In this document: in pieces, positions 34,499 through 43,717 of the stretch
Layout: each line of letters opens with the position of its first letter
How positions within the stretch are numbered: the stretch's first letter is position 1
DNA from: CALHVX01 sp964640725
Lineage (GTDB): Bacteria > Pseudomonadota > Gammaproteobacteria > Pseudomonadales > Azotimanducaceae
Reading direction: 5' to 3'
DNA length: 64,000 bases
NCBI GenBank assembly: GCA_964640725.1
Contig: CAZXIJ010000010.1
Location: 70,904-134,903, forward strand
The notes under the pieces: model-generated
What the model was told of the DNA's origin: nothing
Seen by the model: the letters and a program-made list of their open reading frames with translations, nothing else
Database searches by the model: none
Program-made: the position numbers and the translations under genes

Positions 34499-35935
34499 TC
34501 AGGCTGCCTGCTCCGCCAGAGCCTGCTCGACAAAAGCCAGCGAGACGCGTTCGTCTCCGGCAGAGCGGGCTAATTCTTCTGCGCGATCCCGCAGCCGCTT
34601 GGCTGCAGAGATGCGAATCAGGACCGGCTGCTCGTCGAGCTGCTGATCCAGGGTTTGCTGGGCGTCGGTCTCCCAGGGCATGGCCCCCGCGCGACGCGAG
34701 GGCGTCGCGTCGACGTCGTCCATATCACGAGCGAGCGGCAAGATATGAAACAGCGCATCGAACAACGCGTTGCAATACTCCTGCACCACATAGGTCGCGC
34801 CCGCGTACCCCATAAAAGGCGTGCCGGTGTGCCGGCGGATGATCGCGCCGGGGAACGAGGCCGGGATGAACTGCGATGGTGCCTGGGTTTCGGCGATGTA
34901 CATGCGCTCGTTGAAGCTGCCGTAAACGACGCTGGCACCCGAGGTCGCAATGGCTTTTTTTACCGCCTCGTTGTCGGGCTTCACCCCCGCAGTGCGAGAA
35001 AAGCTGAAGGCACAGGGCACGCCCAGATCGTCCTCAAGGAAGTGGCGCAGGCCGCGGGTGTAAGTATCCGTGCCGACCACGCCGAAGCTTGCAGTGCCAA
35101 AGAAGTCCTGAGTCACGCTGCGCCACAGATCCCACAGCGGCTTCAGGGTTGTATGCTTTTCCTGCTCGATAAACGGTTCCGGATCCAGGTCCAGCAACTC
35201 GCCAAGGCTACGCAGAAATTTGGTTGTGCTGTCGAGCCCGAACGGCGCCTGCAGGTAGGGACGTTCCAGGCGCTCGCAGAGCTGCCGTCCGTACTCCCGG
35301 TACAGGCAGACGTTCACTTCGGCGTCGCTCAATTTGGGCACGTCGGCCAGATGGCAACCGAGCGGAAACACCAGATTGATCTCGGCGCCAACGCCTTCGA
35401 CCAGCCGACGAATTTCTGCAAGATCAGAAGGTCCGTTGAAGTAACCGTAGCTCGGGCCAATCAGGTTGACCTTGGGCTTCGCACCGTCTTTCCGCTTGGC
35501 TGCCGGCACCTTCTTGCGGCCGTATTCGTCCCACAGCCAGGTCAGGGCGCGATCGGCGCACTGCCATTGGTCTTCGTCGATTGTGCGCGGCAAAAATCGC
35601 TTGATATTGGTGCCTTCCGGCGTCACGCCGCCGCCAATCATCTCCGCAATCGATCCTGTAACCACGACGCTGGGCTGGTCGTCGGCAAGGGCCGTGTGCG
35701 CGCGCTTCATGGCACCTTCCGTGCCGTGCTGCCCCAATTCCTCTTCGCCGAGCCCGGTCACAACGACTGGCAGCTCGTGCGGCGGCAGGCCATCGGTGTA
35801 GTGCAGCACCGAGGTGACCGGCAGGTTCTCGCAGCCGACTGGACCGTCGATAATGACCTGCAGGCCCTTGACCGCAGCGAACATGTAAATCGCGCCCCAG
35901 TAGCCGCCGGCTCGATCGTGATCCATGACCAACAT
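34499..35935 (-). CDS. bchZ: Chlorophyllide a reductase subunit BchZ
   Basis: The 478-residue NifK-like protein begins MLVMDHDRAGGYWGAIYMFA and carries GPVGCENLPVTSVLHYTDGL, including a cluster-ligand Cys. With BchY and BchX it reduces the C7-C8 double bond of chlorophyllide to give the bacteriochlorin ring. The C-terminus has a PCP-reductase-like helical segment (ISAAKRLRDRAEELARSAGD). Its ATG shares one base with the bchY stop. Confidence 0.97.
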   Translation of the reverse strand: MLVMDHDRAGGYWGAIYMFAAVKGLQVIIDGPVGCENLPVTSVLHYTDGLPPHELPVVVTGLGEEELGQHGTEGAMKRAHTALADDQPSVVVTGSIAEMIGGGVTPEGTNIKRFLPRTIDEDQWQCADRALTWLWDEYGRKKVPAAKRKDGAKPKVNLIGPSYGYFNGPSDLAEIRRLVEGVGAEINLVFPLGCHLADVPKLSDAEVNVCLYREYGRQLCERLERPYLQAPFGLDSTTKFLRSLGELLDLDPEPFIEQEKHTTLKPLWDLWRSVTQDFFGTASFGVVGTDTYTRGLRHFLEDDLGVPCAFSFSRTAGVKPDNEAVKKAIATSGASVVYGSFNERMYIAETQAPSQFIPASFPGAIIRRHTGTPFMGYAGATYVVQEYCNALFDALFHILPLARDMDDVDATPSRRAGAMPWETDAQQTLDQQLDEQPVLIRISAAKRLRDRAEELARSAGDERVSLAFVEQALAEQAA

Positions 35936-37434
35936 CAGATCGGCTCCTCGACCGGCTTCTGTTTGGCCAGCTGGCGCCGGTAGCGCTCGCGAAACTTCGG
36001 GCGATCTTCCGGCGTCTCTTGCCAGACTCCCGCATTGGGACCTTCGCCGACGCCTTCGAAGAACGACCGCATCGTGTTAAAGCGATCGCGATTGCCAATG
36101 GCCGCGTTGATCACCTGGGCCAGCGATCCAGCACCGCCGACGCCCATCAGGGGCCGAGCGGAAATCAGATTGGTAAAGTACAGCCCCGGACGCGCCTGCT
36201 CTTTGGCCTTCTGCACCACCGGCGTCGTGCCGATCGCAAGGTCTGGATCAAAGGCTTCCATCGCCGCCAGATCGTCTTCGAGCGCTGCCCGGAAACGCAC
36301 CTCAACGCCGCGGGCCTTGAGCCACTGAGCATCTGCTTCGCTGTGCGGCGTACTTGGGCAAGCGGTGCCGACATAGCGCAGGTCCGCCCCGCTCTCACAC
36401 AGCAACCGACCAACCAGCAGCTCGCTGCCTTCGTAGCCGGAAAGGGTAATACGTCCTTTGATTGGCGTGTTGCCAAGGGCCGCGCGAATAGCCGGCAGGG
36501 CTTGATTCTTTGCACCATCGATTCGCGCTGCGGGGACGTTGCAGGCCGCGCCGATGGCGTCCAGCCAATCCGCGGTGCCTTCGACGCCAACGGGCGCCGA
36601 ACCGATCACCTGGCGTCCCGCGGCTTCGAACTCTCTGCAGCTTGCAGTGTAGAAAGGGTGCAAGGCAGCGACGGCCGCACAGTCGAGCGCTGAGTACAGC
36701 TCGCGCCACTCCCGGGTCGGCACCACGGAACCGACAGACAGGCCCATGGGCTCAATCAGCGAGCTGACCATCATCGGATCGACGGGGAACAGCTCGCCGA
36801 GCAAGGTAATCTGTGGCCCGCTGGCGCGCGGCCCGCGCGGAGCGGCGACGGGACCCTGGGCAATCTCGCGCCGGGCATACTTGAGCATGGCGCCAGCCAA
36901 CACATCTTTGGCCTCTGCATGCGTTGGCACTCCGAAGCCAGGCACGTCGATCCCGATGATGCGCACACCGTTGATGTCTTTGGGCAGCATGTCGAGCGGC
37001 ACGCCGCTGGCGGTCGGCACGCAGAGGTTGATCACCACCACGGCATCGTAAAGCTCAGGATCGGCGAGGCCGCCAACCGCTTCCCGAATGTCTTCGTACA
37101 GCTTGCCAGTCACCAGGGTTTCCGAATCGAAGGGCACATAACCGACGGTTCGCTTGGCACCATAAAAATGCGAGGTGAACGTGAGGCCGTAAACGCAGCA
37201 TGCGGAGCCGGACAACACCACGGCGGTACGTCGCATACGAAGGCCCACGCGCAGCGAACCAAACGCCGGACACATGCTCTGGGGCTGGTCGTGAGGGCCT
37301 TTCGGATAGTCCTTGGCGTACTGCTCAAGGGTGGCGCTGGCCGCATCAAACTCAGCCGGTGCATGACAGGAGGGCGCCGGCGCGTCGACCTGCTGCACAG
37401 GAATTCGAGTCACTGTACCGCCTTCCGGCGCCAT
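35935..37434 (-). CDS. bchY: Chlorophyllide a reductase subunit BchY
   Basis: The 499-residue NifD-like partner of BchZ has SMCPAFGSLRVGLRMRRTAV, SGSACCVYGLTFTSHFYGAK and NLCVPTASGVPLDMLPKDIN, holding cluster-ligand cysteines. A GTG seven codons inside the ATG (37413) has GGAAGG upstream and may be the true start. It follows bchX by 30 bases. Confidence 0.97.
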   Translation of the reverse strand: MAPEGGTVTRIPVQQVDAPAPSCHAPAEFDAASATLEQYAKDYPKGPHDQPQSMCPAFGSLRVGLRMRRTAVVLSGSACCVYGLTFTSHFYGAKRTVGYVPFDSETLVTGKLYEDIREAVGGLADPELYDAVVVINLCVPTASGVPLDMLPKDINGVRIIGIDVPGFGVPTHAEAKDVLAGAMLKYARREIAQGPVAAPRGPRASGPQITLLGELFPVDPMMVSSLIEPMGLSVGSVVPTREWRELYSALDCAAVAALHPFYTASCREFEAAGRQVIGSAPVGVEGTADWLDAIGAACNVPAARIDGAKNQALPAIRAALGNTPIKGRITLSGYEGSELLVGRLLCESGADLRYVGTACPSTPHSEADAQWLKARGVEVRFRAALEDDLAAMEAFDPDLAIGTTPVVQKAKEQARPGLYFTNLISARPLMGVGGAGSLAQVINAAIGNRDRFNTMRSFFEGVGEGPNAGVWQETPEDRPKFRERYRRQLAKQKPVEEPI

Positions 37435-37464
37435 CAGCTGGATTGTCCCGGACGACGCACGAAC

Positions 37465-38490
37465 TCAAACTTCGTCATAGATCACCTCCAGAGAGGGCTT
37501 CTCGACAATCTCGCCGCCGCACATGTCGGCCATGGATGCTGGCTGCAGCACGACGTCGCGACCAACGTCCTGGCCATTAAACAAGTCAAGCAGCCCGTCC
37601 TGGGACAAGGGCGAAGGCAGCTTCGGCGGTGCTTCCGCAACGCCCGTTGCGAGCTGCTCGAACAGCCCGCCCCAACGGCTTTCGGGGCGGCCAATGATCT
37701 CGTAGTTGGCGCTCTTGCGCCGAATGTCTTCGTCTGCGGGAATGGCCGACAGCACAGGAATCCCCACGGAATCTGCAAACGCCGCAGCCTCGCCGGTCCC
37801 GTCATCCTTGTTGATGACCATGCCGGCCACGCCAACGTTGCCGCCCAGCTTGCGGAAGTACTGCACGGCAGAACACACGTTGTTCGCGACGTACAGGGAC
37901 TGCAGGTCGTTGGAGCCGACGACAATCACCTTCTGGCACATGTCCCGGGCGATGGGCAGGCCAAAGCCGCCGCACACAACGTCGCCCAGAAAGTCCAGGA
38001 GCACGTAGTCGAAGCCCCAGTCGTGAAAGCCAAGCTTTTCGAGCAGCTCAAAGCCGTGGATGATGCCGCGCCCGCCGCAGCCGCGACCGACTTCCGGGCC
38101 GCCCAGCTCCATGGCGAAAACACCGTCGCGCTTGAAGCAGACATCGCCAATGTCGACGGCTTCGCCGCTCTCTTTCTTGCGCGCGCTGGTTTCGATGATG
38201 GTGGGGCAGGCCTTGCCGCCAAACAGCAGCGAGGTCGTATCGCTCTTGGGGTCGCAGCCAATCAGGAGCACCCGTTTGCCCTGCTGCGCCATCATGTAGG
38301 ACAGGTTCGACAGGGTGAAGCTCTTGCCGATACCGCCCTTGCCGTAGATGGCGATGACCTGGGTTTCTTTCGCGGGCTCTCCCGTCGGCACCGGGTCCGG
38401 ATCCTGCGCCGCCTCTGCGCGCAGATCTGCGACCATATCGGCCGACAATCGAACAGGCTGCGCGGCAGGCGCGCTGGCATCGACGCTCAT
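37465..38490 (-). CDS. bchX: Chlorophyllide a reductase iron protein BchX
   Basis: The 341-residue NifH-like ATPase has P-loop YGKGGIGKSFTLSNLSY and 4Fe-4S ligand segments GRGCGGRGI and GDVVCGGFGLP. It donates electrons to BchYZ. The start MSVDASAP at 38490 overlaps the bchC stop (ATGA); a five-codon upstream extension within bchC is rejected. Confidence 0.97.
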   Translation of the reverse strand: MSVDASAPAAQPVRLSADMVADLRAEAAQDPDPVPTGEPAKETQVIAIYGKGGIGKSFTLSNLSYMMAQQGKRVLLIGCDPKSDTTSLLFGGKACPTIIETSARKKESGEAVDIGDVCFKRDGVFAMELGGPEVGRGCGGRGIIHGFELLEKLGFHDWGFDYVLLDFLGDVVCGGFGLPIARDMCQKVIVVGSNDLQSLYVANNVCSAVQYFRKLGGNVGVAGMVINKDDGTGEAAAFADSVGIPVLSAIPADEDIRRKSANYEIIGRPESRWGGLFEQLATGVAEAPPKLPSPLSQDGLLDLFNGQDVGRDVVLQPASMADMCGGEIVEKPSLEVIYDEV

Positions 38491-39473
38491 TGTGCGTCCT
38501 CCCACTCAAGAACCATTTTCAGGCAAGAACGCACTTCAAAGGCCTCCTCGTATGCTGAGGCAGCCGCGACACTCGGCCGCACATGGGTCACCAGGCCGCC
38601 CAGATCAAGCTGCCCACTCCCAACGAAACCTGCGACAACGGCCATATCTTCGGGCCGAAACTCAGCGGCGACCTGCAGGCGCAATTCGCGCATGAAGGCC
38701 GGCGGAAACGTGAAGCTGACCGGCTCGCTGTAGAAACCTGCCAGAACAATCTGCCCGCCCGGGGCGAGACGGCTGATCCACTCGTCGAGCTGACCGGCCG
38801 AGCCACTGGCATCTACTACGCAGCGATAGTTGCGCCGCTCATCTTCTGAGGGATCGCATACCCGGTAGCACTGGGCGCCGTCACGCCGGGACTCCGAGGT
38901 TTCCCACACCGTTGGCAGCTCGGCGACCTGGTCGCGCTGCGCTTTCACCACGGCGAGGCGAGCCAGCAAACGGCCCAGCACCCCATGACCCACGATGAGA
39001 TCCGGGTGGCCTGCCAGCTCCAGCGCGTGCCAGGCCGTCGCTGCAAGGGCCAGCAACACCGCATCGGCGCCCAGGGAAGGGGCCACCGGGGTGACTCGAT
39101 CACCAGCGGTAACCAGCCGCGCAGAGGCACCGCCAAACAGGGCGCTGACGTCGCGGTAGCAGGTGGCGCCGGGCACAAACACCCGCTCGCCCAAGGATCG
39201 ATTCGAGTCTGGCCCCGCCCAGACGACGTCGCCCACGGACTCGTAACCGGGGACCAGCGGATAACTCATGCCGGGAAACGGCGGCATTCGCCCGTCGTAG
39301 AGCAGTCGTTCCGTACCGCTGCTGATGCTGCTCCAGCGCGTGCTGACAAGCACGTCAGCCGGGCCCGGGTCGATCAGCTCGACGTCGGAAACTTTGAGTT
39401 GGCGGGGGCGCTGCAGAACCACGGCGGCACTGGTCAGCGCCTTCCCCCCCGGATTGCGCACTATTTGAGCCAT
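38487..39473 (-). CDS. bchC: 3-hydroxyethyl bacteriochlorophyllide a dehydrogenase BchC
   Basis: The 328-residue medium-chain dehydrogenase-like protein has GPADVLVSTRWSSISSGTER and LVPGYESVGDVVWAG typical of BchC. It oxidises the C3 hydroxyethyl to acetyl, after BchF. The ATG at 39473 has no Shine-Dalgarno and is three bases from a PpsR box. A strong GGGGAAGG precedes an in-frame CTG at 39437, where family members usually begin, so the real N-terminus is uncertain. Confidence 0.95.
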   Translation of the reverse strand: MAQIVRNPGGKALTSAAVVLQRPRQLKVSDVELIDPGPADVLVSTRWSSISSGTERLLYDGRMPPFPGMSYPLVPGYESVGDVVWAGPDSNRSLGERVFVPGATCYRDVSALFGGASARLVTAGDRVTPVAPSLGADAVLLALAATAWHALELAGHPDLIVGHGVLGRLLARLAVVKAQRDQVAELPTVWETSESRRDGAQCYRVCDPSEDERRNYRCVVDASGSAGQLDEWISRLAPGGQIVLAGFYSEPVSFTFPPAFMRELRLQVAAEFRPEDMAVVAGFVGSGQLDLGGLVTHVRPSVAAASAYEEAFEVRSCLKMVLEWEDAQ

Positions 39474-39476
39474 GTT

Positions 39477-39520
39477 TGTCAGTTTATCCTTACACTAATT
39501 AGTGTCAAGACAAACTTACA
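39477..39520 (-). promoter_or_regulatory. Tandem PpsR boxes upstream of bchC
   Basis: Two perfect TGT-N12-ACA sites lie at 39477-39494 and 39503-39520, separated by eight bases, the tandem spacing bound cooperatively by PpsR/CrtJ. They lie between crtF and bchC, so bchCXYZ-pufBALMC probably has its own repressed promoter inside the crtEF-bch-puf superoperon. Confidence 0.85.
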
Positions 39521-39576
39521 CTTGTTGTCGGCGGCGGTCGCGGCGGCGGCCGTGAGACAGCGCTGCAAAGCGCCCT

Positions 39577-40719
39577 TCATGCGCGAGCAACCAGGACTTC
39601 GACCAGCATCGGGACCGGCGTTACCGGAGACTTGCCGAGCTCAAAACCGGTGTCTCGCAGCAGCCCTTCGAGTGCCCCTCGGGTCCGCAGCTGGCCCTGC
39701 CCCATCGCCAGAAAGTACGTCGCAAAATAGGCCTGCGAGCCCTCGCCTCCGCGCCGGCCAGCCAGGGGCTCGGCAATCATGAGCGTGGCGCCGGGCCGCA
39801 TCTGCCGCCGAAGCTCCTGCAACAGCGAACGCACCGCCGGTTCATCATGGTCGTGCAACACGCGCACCAGGGTCACCAGATCCGCTTCAATGGCAGGCAA
39901 GGGGCCGAACAGATCGCCCGGGCAAAGCTCGATGGCGGGCACCGGTCCCGGCAGCTCGGCCTGCACCGCCCGCGCCTGGTCAATCACTGCCGGCAGATCC
40001 AGCAGCGTCAGCTTTAGATGAGGATGTTGCTGCCCGACCTGACGCAAAAAGGCGCCGGTGCCGCCGCCCAGATCCATCAAGTGCCTGTAGGGCGCGAACT
40101 CGACGGCGGCCAGGACCTGGTCGACGATGAATCGTTGCGACTCCGCCATGAGCCGCGAGTAGGTCAGAACTTCCTCCGCGCTGGCCTCGTCGCCGGGACC
40201 ACGGCCGGCGTAGGACCAGTAGCGGCGCAATGCCGAGTCCGCGGGGGAAGGCCCCAGCAGCATGAGCGGCTGCGCAAGGTCCCGGTACAGATACTGGTTG
40301 TGGCGCACCATGGCCCGCACTCCAGGATTGCCGGCCAGCGCCGCCCCGGCGCTGCCGCGCCGGTACCTGCCCTGCCCTGCGGCTTCCAGCAACCCGAGCG
40401 CGACCGCACCGTCCAGCAGGGCAGTGACGCGATCGGCGCTCAGCACCGGATCGTGCGTTGCGCTCAGCTCGGCGGCGCTCAGCGGAAACGGGCAGTCGGG
40501 CTCGAACAGGCCGAGCGCTTCGCAGGACACCAGAATTTGCGAGTAGCAGAACCCGGAACACAGATCGAAGAGCGCGCGCGCCTGGCGCCGCGCGACCCAG
40601 CGACCGAGAGGATGCACGGAGGCGCGAGCCTGCCAGTCCGCGTTCGCCGTGGCGCTTTGAATGCGCGCGCGGAGCGGTTGCGTCCAGCGCGACACCCGAG
40701 CATGCCAACCCTCCATCAC
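39577..40719 (-). CDS. crtF: Carotenoid O-methyltransferase CrtF
   Basis: The 380-residue SAM methyltransferase has an N-terminal dimerisation region and motif I at RHLMDLGGGTGAFLRQVG, with RVLHDHDEPAVRSLLQ and ATLMIAEPLAG downstream. CrtF methylates the tertiary C1 hydroxyl of acyclic carotenoids in the spheroidene/spirilloxanthin pathways. GTG 40719 or the adjacent ATG 40716 starts the frame. It follows crtE by nine bases. Confidence 0.95.
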   Translation of the reverse strand: MMEGWHARVSRWTQPLRARIQSATANADWQARASVHPLGRWVARRQARALFDLCSGFCYSQILVSCEALGLFEPDCPFPLSAAELSATHDPVLSADRVTALLDGAVALGLLEAAGQGRYRRGSAGAALAGNPGVRAMVRHNQYLYRDLAQPLMLLGPSPADSALRRYWSYAGRGPGDEASAEEVLTYSRLMAESQRFIVDQVLAAVEFAPYRHLMDLGGGTGAFLRQVGQQHPHLKLTLLDLPAVIDQARAVQAELPGPVPAIELCPGDLFGPLPAIEADLVTLVRVLHDHDEPAVRSLLQELRRQMRPGATLMIAEPLAGRRGGEGSQAYFATYFLAMGQGQLRTRGALEGLLRDTGFELGKSPVTPVPMLVEVLVARA

Positions 40720-40728
40720 CGCGCCCGG

Positions 40729-41601
40729 TCAGGCAACGCGCTGACTGATCTCCGGCGGCAGGAAAGCGGCAGCCTGCGCCGCGATCTCGCGGCTCAGAAT
40801 CGGTGCACCGGGACAGGGCGGGATAGAACACACGGCCTCTTCCACAAGCTGCTTGAGGCGCGCGACCGCACCGGCCGTGCCGAGTTCGTGAACGGCGTTG
40901 GGCCGTCCGAGCGCCGCATCGCGCTGCGCGGGCTTGCCCATCGCGGCTTCGTCGCCAGCAACGTCATGCAGGTCGTCAGCAACCTGGTACGCCTCGCCCA
41001 GCCTGGCACCCAGGGTGCGCCAGGCGATCGGATCAGCGCCGGCTGCAATGGCGCCCGCAGCGGTCGCTGCGGAAAACAGCGCGCCGGTCTTGGCACGATG
41101 ATAGGTCGAGACGTTGACCTCAGGCTCGCATTCCCAGCCTTGGCCAGCACAAAGGCCTCGAGCCATACCGATGCTGCTGGAAAGCAGCCCGACCAGGGGC
41201 GCTAACCGGTCCGGTTGCCCGGCGACGGCATCGGCAAGCTGCTCGAAGCTGAGGACGATCAAGGCATCACCGGCGAGCACCGCCAGCGGCTCGCCGTAGG
41301 CGTGCTGCACCGAGGGCCGGCCACGCCGGGTCGCGGCATCATCGAAACAGGGCAGGTCATCGTGCACGAGCGAGGCACAGTGGAGCAGTTCCAGCGCCGC
41401 TGCCGCGGCCTCGGTGACCGCTGGCAAGGGATCGCCGCAGGCCCCAGCCACGGCCAGACAGAGCCGCGGCCGCAGCCGGGAGCCCCCGGGCAATACGGCG
41501 TGCCGCACCGCTGCGCCCAGTTTGGGCGGCGTCTCCGCCGGGTCGAAGCCGATGGCCAGGGCACGCTCGATACTCCGCTGGATTCGTTGGTCTGTGTCCA
41601 T
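40729..41601 (-). CDS. crtE: Geranylgeranyl diphosphate synthase CrtE
   Basis: The 290-residue trans-prenyltransferase has the first Asp-rich motif SLVHDDLPCFDDAATRRGRP and the second AYQVADDLHDVAGD. It supplies C20 diphosphate for phytoene and for BchG. The start MDTDQRIQR at 41601 is chosen over an in-frame extension to 41730, which would run through the crtE/crtC promoter region. Confidence 0.95.
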   Translation of the reverse strand: MDTDQRIQRSIERALAIGFDPAETPPKLGAAVRHAVLPGGSRLRPRLCLAVAGACGDPLPAVTEAAAAALELLHCASLVHDDLPCFDDAATRRGRPSVQHAYGEPLAVLAGDALIVLSFEQLADAVAGQPDRLAPLVGLLSSSIGMARGLCAGQGWECEPEVNVSTYHRAKTGALFSAATAAGAIAAGADPIAWRTLGARLGEAYQVADDLHDVAGDEAAMGKPAQRDAALGRPNAVHELGTAGAVARLKQLVEEAVCSIPPCPGAPILSREIAAQAAAFLPPEISQRVA

Positions 41602-41668
41602 GGAGGGGCCCCCTGCGTTGCGATGAACTGCCTGCGCCGGCTTCCCCCCGGCGATTGACAGCGCGTCA

Positions 41669-41699
41669 TGACACTCTGAAGTGTCAGATAAAGTTGACG
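41669..41699. promoter_or_regulatory. PpsR-like box in the divergent crtE/crtC promoter
   Basis: TGT-N12-ACG (one base off consensus) lies at 41682-41699, next to an overlapping 18-base palindrome TGACACT-N4-AGTGTCA at 41669-41686. The 143-base spacer 41602-41744 separates the two divergent genes, so one site could repress both. Confidence 0.65.
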
Positions 41700-41744
41700 C
41701 TTTCCCGTACCATAAGCGCCGAACCGGCAACCCGTCAACGAGCC

Positions 41745-42680
41745 ATGCAGCAGGGCCCTGATTTCGCCATCGATCCGCCCCCTGGGGGCTACGCCTGGTG
41801 GTACCTGGACGCGACCAGCGACGACGGCCGCTATGGCCTGACGCTGATCGCCTTTGTGGGCAGCGTGTTTTCGCCCTATTACTACCGGGCTCGCCGCCTT
41901 GCGGCGCAGCGGCAAACCCCGGCAGCTGCCGACCAGCATGTGGCCATCAACGTGGCCCTCTACGGGCCCGGGCACCGCAAGCGTTGGGCCATGACCGAGC
42001 GCAGCGCTCGGGTTCTGTCCCGCACCCGGGACAGCTACGTGCTGGGGCCAAGCAGCCTGCGATGGGACGGCACCCGGCTCCATGGGGCGCTTCAGGAGCG
42101 GGCAGCCCCTTTTGGCCAGGCCGTCGCCGGCCAGTTTGTCCTGCAGACAGAGGCCCTGGGCCCGGCCCCACGCCTGCTGTGCGAAGCCGGCGCGCACCAG
42201 TGGGGACCGATCGCCCCGAAGGCGCGCATCGAGTTGACGATGACCGCGCCAAAGCTGAGCTGGAGCGGTCCGGCCTACTTCGATCACAACCGTGGCGCAG
42301 CGCCCCTCGATCAGGCCTTCGACTACTGGACCTGGTCTCGCCGTCATCGGGACGAAGGGACGGAGGTGTACTACGAATGCTGGCAGCGCGACGGGGAGCG
42401 CACGCTGATTGCGACCCGCTTCGATGCCGACGCAACACCGCAGCCCATCGCCATCGCCCTGCGCCAACCGCTGCCGGCGACGGGCTGGCGAGTCCGCCGG
42501 GACGCCCGGATTCCGGGTGCCAAAGTGCGCAAAACCTTTGAAGATACGCCGTTCTATGCGCGCAACCTGCTACAGGATGGCGAGGGCCAGCCTGCGGTGA
42601 GCGAAAACCTCGACCTGCAACGATTTCGAGCACCCTGGGTGCAATGCCTGTTGCCCTTTCGCATGCCCAGGCGGGCCTAG
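41745..42680 (+). CDS. crtC: Acyclic carotenoid 1,2-hydratase CrtC
   Basis: The 311-residue protein has CrtC family segments YAWWYLDATSDDGRYGLTLI, FVGSVFSPYYYRAR and FDHNRGAAPLDQAFDYWTWS. CrtC adds water across the 1,2 double bond of neurosporene or lycopene. The start MQQGPDFAI at 41745 is chosen; the 30 upstream in-frame codons include the PpsR box and are non-coding. Its stop TAG overlaps the crtB stop on the other strand in a shared CTAG. Confidence 0.93.
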   Translation: MQQGPDFAIDPPPGGYAWWYLDATSDDGRYGLTLIAFVGSVFSPYYYRARRLAAQRQTPAAADQHVAINVALYGPGHRKRWAMTERSARVLSRTRDSYVLGPSSLRWDGTRLHGALQERAAPFGQAVAGQFVLQTEALGPAPRLLCEAGAHQWGPIAPKARIELTMTAPKLSWSGPAYFDHNRGAAPLDQAFDYWTWSRRHRDEGTEVYYECWQRDGERTLIATRFDADATPQPIAIALRQPLPATGWRVRRDARIPGAKVRKTFEDTPFYARNLLQDGEGQPAVSENLDLQRFRAPWVQCLLPFRMPRRA

Positions 42681-43717
42681 CAGGAGTAGCGCTGCCGCGA
42701 GGCCTGCCGTTTGCGCTGTTCGAGTCGGATAAACAGATCGATGGTTTCTTCCAGCCGGGAAGACGCCTCGCGCATGGGTTCCGAGGTTGCGCTCTCGTGC
42801 AGGGCAGCACAGGCCGGCAACACCGGGGCCCCCAGATCCACCGGGCGGCGCGGCACGTAGAGGCCAGCCCGCGCGACGAGCAGCAACTGCTGCGACCGCG
42901 GCACCACCGTGCGCACGGTCACGCTGTCGTAGCCGTGCCGCCGCAGGCGATGGCCAATGGCCTGATAGAGCAGAGCAGCCGCGCGCATGCTGTAGCGAAC
43001 CCGTTTGGGCAACACTCTGATGCCCTGCTGAGCACGCCGGTACAGCACGTCGGCCCGGCCAAGCAGCTCGCCAATGACGGCGCCAAGCGCCGGCGAAGCT
43101 TCTGGCCGGGCAAGCCACTGGTCCGGGTCAATGCCCATCGACTGCAGGGAGTCCGTGGGCAGGTAGATGCGGCCCAGGCCAGCGTCCTCGCCGACATCAC
43201 GACAGATATTGGTGAGCTGCATCGCGACACCCAGATCCAGCGCGCGCGCCAGCGGCGCCGGCCGACGCTCGCCGATAATGAGTGACATCAGTACGCCGAC
43301 GCTGCCAGCGACCCGGGCACCGTAGGCCTCGACCTCTTCGACCGTGGCGTAGCGGCGCTGCTGGGCGTCCCAGGCAAAGCCCTCGAGCAACGCTTCCAGG
43401 GGCTCCCGAGGGAGCCGGTGCTGCTCGATGGCCACTGCCAGAGCCCGGTCCTCCGGATGATCGTGCGGGGTCCCGGCGAAGAGCGCATCCAATCGACGCT
43501 GCAGTGCCAGCCAGGCCGCCGGCGCATCCGTTGCCTCGTCAATGACATCGTCCGCCGCTCGGCAAAACGCATACAGCGCGGTGACTGGTGCCAGCAACTT
43601 GCGGGGCAGCAGACGCCCGGCGAGATCAAAGGTCTTCGACCCCGCGCGCAGCGACGCCGCGCAGGCCTCAAGATCGCCCGGGCGGTACACGGAGGCACGA
43701 TCGTAGCCCGCGCTCAT
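42677..43717 (-). CDS. crtB: Phytoene synthase CrtB
   Basis: The 346-residue squalene/phytoene synthase has substrate-Mg motifs AFCRAADDVIDEATDAP and QLTNICRDVGEDAGLGRIYL. It condenses two GGPP to phytoene. It shares one base with the stop of the DUF3422 gene (TGATG), so it belongs to the HMGS-bchI-bchD-bchO-DUF3422-crtB run rather than sitting next to crtI as in Rhodobacter. Confidence 0.96.
   Translation of the reverse strand: MSAGYDRASVYRPGDLEACAASLRAGSKTFDLAGRLLPRKLLAPVTALYAFCRAADDVIDEATDAPAAWLALQRRLDALFAGTPHDHPEDRALAVAIEQHRLPREPLEALLEGFAWDAQQRRYATVEEVEAYGARVAGSVGVLMSLIIGERRPAPLARALDLGVAMQLTNICRDVGEDAGLGRIYLPTDSLQSMGIDPDQWLARPEASPALGAVIGELLGRADVLYRRAQQGIRVLPKRVRYSMRAAALLYQAIGHRLRRHGYDSVTVRTVVPRSQQLLLVARAGLYVPRRPVDLGAPVLPACAALHESATSEPMREASSRLEETIDLFIRLEQRKRQASRQRYSC

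Noticed and set aside
36919..38733. 604-codon plus-strand open frame
   Set aside because: Antisense to bchY, bchX and bchC, all clearly coding on the minus strand.
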